Assembly (NCBI RefSeq): GCF_900324485.2
Contig: NC_046654.1
Location: forward strand, 11,266,562 to 11,330,561
Origin: Mastacembelus armatus
Lineage: Eukaryota; Chordata; Actinopteri; Synbranchiformes; Mastacembelidae
Direction: 5' to 3'
Length of the DNA stretch: 64,000 nt
The notes under the pieces were generated by a model. It ran no database searches. It was given only the letters and a program-made list of their open reading frames with translations, and was not told the DNA's origin. Both the position numbers and the translations under genes were made by a program. Numbering within the stretch: the first letter of the stretch is position 1; every line of letters begins with the position of its first letter. Of this stretch, positions 61,301-64,000 are shown piece by piece.

Positions 61301-64000
61301 CCTGATCACGATCCTGAAACACAGGATGTGAAGAAACATGGTTTATGAAAAAACAGTCAATCAATAGCTTAGTTTTAACAGGGTGCTAATTTAATTTTAT
61401 CATAAATGAGTGAATGAACATAACCTGACCTCTCCTTTGGAACCAGGTGTTTCCAGGATACAAAAGTCATCTGTCTCCTGGGCCAGGGTAGGGACAGGGG
61501 TAATAAGAGGAGAGTGAAGCATGGGATATGTAGGGCTCAAATCTTGGTTTGAGTTCCCACTTTCATCTGGGAACAGAAACAGGTCCGAGCAAGGTGGGTC
61601 ATGGTCATGATTCCGCTCCTCATGTGTACCTGTAGATGTATAAATGTAGTATAAATGCAAATGTAAAAATAGTATAATATCTTGTTAAACACTTAGGTTT
61701 TTCTAAACCAAAGTCTCACCATTTTGCTGTGGCCCTGATGCAAGCTGCCCATCACTCTCCTCCATAGCGTCGCTCATCAGATCCTGCAACATCTGCTGCT
61801 CAGTCTCAGCAAGCAGTGGAGTCTGAGATGTGGGTCGGCTAGGAAACTCCGCCTGTCCAAAATACACCCCAGCATAAGCATAGAGTAGTGTTAGGTTTTT
61901 CAAATTGTAACATTAGATAAACTTTATTCACCCTCAAAGTGAAATTCAGATAACTACAAAACAACGCCTTATGAATGGTATCAATGCTGACCTTGGGTCT
62001 TTGTGTAGTGCTGCTATGCTTGGCCTCCGACTCTGCAGGGGGCAGTAAATCTCCATAGCTGGCTACATACTGAATAAGGTTCATAAGGGCAGCACAGGAG
62101 TCCGAACATGTTCTGATGTGAATGACATCACTAGAACAGCGCAGCTCAAACCTGGGCTCAGACTATCACCCAAGAGATAATGAAAAAAACAATTAGAAAG
62201 GTGTAAACCTTGTTCTCGAGAGAAAATACATTTTCAGTACCATTTTTAGTAATTTACCAATTTTCCATCCACTCCAGGTTTGACAGCTGTTATTCTGAGC
62301 TCTAGTGTCCCCATGTCTACCACTTGGACATAGTCTATGACAAAGACCAAAAGCAAACACTGGTCAAAGCTACATTTGAAACATTTCAAGCAATTATTTA
62401 AAATCATTAATGCAATCAACTTACCCCGCGCTAGATTAACAGACACAGCATTATTTTTGTCTGAGAGAAACAGAGCAGCTTCATCCAAAATGATCCTGCA
62501 AACAACATTTTTTAATTAACAAAGGCTGATTTTTCTGTAGCTGGGTTGAAACTGCATCACTCAGTTTTATATCAGCAACAAAAAACCCTACTATTAAATA
62601 CCTGAGTGTTGAAGAAGAGTGGTCTAAGGAGACACTGCTGGAGATGCTGAAAGTCTCTACAATCAGCAATGATCTGATGGGCATGTAAAGAGGTCTGTGA
62701 AAAGAAAACACATGCCACATTAGAATACATAAATGGAAACCAATAACTTTCAAATTAATTTGAGGTTTAAGCAATTTTTTTAACCTGTAGTCTAGAGAGC
62801 AGCTCCATAGGTGTAAGTGTAATGTGGTGACAGACGTAGGAGGGGCGTAACCCAACACAGGCTCATCGGAAACATTCAGAAAGTCGACAATCTGTTGGTC
62901 AAAATAGACAAAAGTTATAAATTTTATGATTTTATTGCATTTTACTTTCTTCAAATTCACTCATGTTCAGATAAAGGTTTATAAGCAACTTGTCCTACCT
63001 GGTCGTACCAACCCAGGCCTGCAGGGACCACTCTGTGCTGGAGTGTGGCACCCCTCACCCCAATAGCAACTAGAAATTCCTGCATAAAATGCCACAAATT
63101 AACACAATGAGTCCAACACAAGCATACTAAGCAAAATCAAGCTAACTGATATATTTTTTTATACAATAGTTGCTAAAATAAAGTAAACATTTGCACTCTA
63201 CAGCATTGGCATTTACCATCAACAGGTTGCAAAGTAGAACCAAATTATTCAAATGGGCAATAGCCCCATCTACAGGACAATGATGGCTAAGAAAAGGTCA
63301 GTTTTCACTAATGGATCGTTTTTACTAATGGACTGTTCTATATCTTCAAGCTTCTAAAATGGATTAAAATCTACCCGACTGTTTGGTGAAACTGTTCACA
63401 GCTTATTAACCACTCTACCTTGACAGTGCATTCTGAATTCGGTGATGAGATTTTGACAGCGACAGACACCATGCTGCGGGCCTCCAAGCCAATACCCTCT
63501 GAGGGTGTTGATGATCTCTCTGGAGATGTCTCTGATAGGTAAATAGTTGGCTCTAGCCAATGAGGACGTGTACTACAGGGCAACTTGATGTCTGAGACAG
63601 AGGTGCCTCCATCCACAACTCCTGGGATATTAATGAGAAGGCACAAGTACATGAATGGCATAACAGTGTTGTGGACACAGGTTAGGTGTGTAGTTGTAGT
63701 CCATATATATTTTAAGTCACATATACCCATTCTACAACATGCTCAATGTGATGTATGTGCAACCACACAATATTGAATCACAATCACAGTGAGTTAGTGC
63801 AGTTGGATTACCTTGGTGATACATGCAAATACTGCTTGTGTGGAAACAGATGTAGTGCTGGTCTTTGTAGCCTTCATACTGTGTCACACTAAAGAGCACA
63901 GAGTTTTTCACTTCCAGCCAAAACTCGCCATGCTTGTTTTTCAGTACAGTTTTATCCTCTTTCTGAAAAAGGTAGAAAAACGAACTCCAGTTTGCATAAA
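58398..64000 (-). CDS. atg2b: Autophagy-related protein 2 homolog B, 3' half (about 22 exons)
   Basis: ATG2B is a long rod-shaped lipid-transfer protein that bridges ER and phagophore, working with WIPI4 and ATG9 in autophagosome growth and on lipid droplets. The gene runs off the right edge, so the N-terminal half is missing. Exons from the 3' end are 58398-58626, 58720-58869, 58953-59107, 59373-59494, about 59625-59707, 59790-59859, 59935-60145, 60227-60305, 60425-60526, 60604-60795, 60880-60997, 61084-61313, 61430-61629, 61720-61852, 61992 to about 62158, then pieces near 62258-62331, 62424-62497, 62602-62697, 62786-62892, 62997-63080, 63419-63622 and 63811-63963. Strong family matches are RTCSDSCAALMNLIQYVASY, CSDLFLFPDESGN, VSRQVFVVQDLEIRDRLATS, LPGLLGGVGPIHSLVQL and the ATG2_CAD-type C-terminus VRQLPPAVVKPLIMATEATS-like run, ending QEESQKWRQGEE. 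The DLMSDAMEESD linker favours ATG2B over ATG2A. Confidence 0.95.

Noticed and set aside
1-64000. Search for CRISPR arrays, retroviral or Polinton elements, rRNA and tRNA genes
   Set aside because: No spaced direct repeats, no pol, gag, env or capsid-like frames, no paired long terminal repeats, and no convincing tRNA cloverleaf apart from the SINE head were seen by eye.

Overview
The window is nuclear DNA from a ray-finned fish, most likely a percomorph-type teleost. It holds compact multi-exon vertebrate genes with GT-AG introns, many of only 80-600 bases. Repeats are sparse and of typical teleost kinds: a tRNA-derived SINE, LINE 3' tails with (ATCT)n or (GATA)n ends, and MITE-like dispersed fragments. 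I see no operons, CRISPR arrays, retroviral or Polinton-like elements, or convincing RNA genes.

Layout, left to right. A quiet 2.5 kb stretch is followed by neuroglobin (ngb, minus, 2496-3636) and 2.5 kb of upstream DNA. Then come fam161b (minus, 6115-11258) and coq6 (plus, 12807-21241) in a head-to-head pair. entpd5 (minus, 23011-28584) is tail-to-tail with coq6. A 4.9 kb intergenic region precedes bbof1 (plus, 33473-39336). aldh6a1 (minus, 39885-45377) and gstz1 (plus, 46066-47609) form a second head-to-head pair about 690 bases apart. An unnamed kelch-repeat gene (minus, 48033-51096), tmed8 (minus, 53039-54520), noxred1 (minus, 55701-57042) and the 3' half of atg2b (minus, 58398 to the window end) complete it. 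I rebuilt most exon borders by hand from splice sites and reading phase. The summed coding lengths come out in frame for ngb (159 aa), fam161b (555), coq6 (482), entpd5 (500), bbof1 (523), aldh6a1 (525), gstz1 (216), tmed8 (267) and noxred1 (289).

The content corresponds to human chromosome 14q24 (FAM161B, COQ6, ENTPD5, BBOF1, ALDH6A1, and separately GSTZ1, TMED8, NOXRED1, NGB), plus ATG2B from 14q32, rearranged and compacted. Functionally the block mixes mitochondrial metabolism (coq6, aldh6a1), cytosolic tyrosine catabolism (gstz1), ER glycoprotein quality control (entpd5), ciliary or basal-body proteins (fam161b, bbof1), autophagy lipid transfer (atg2b), Golgi trafficking (tmed8) and a hexacoordinate globin (ngb).

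The best leads are regulatory and structural rather than a new system. RFX X-box-like palindromes lie upstream of both ciliary genes, with a weaker one before noxred1. Six CCAAT/ATTGG boxes are packed into the aldh6a1/gstz1 promoter. A heptad Pro-Glu repeat is inserted at the N-terminus of entpd5. Tandem splice acceptors occur in gstz1, and the kelch gene carries an N-terminal module I do not recognise.
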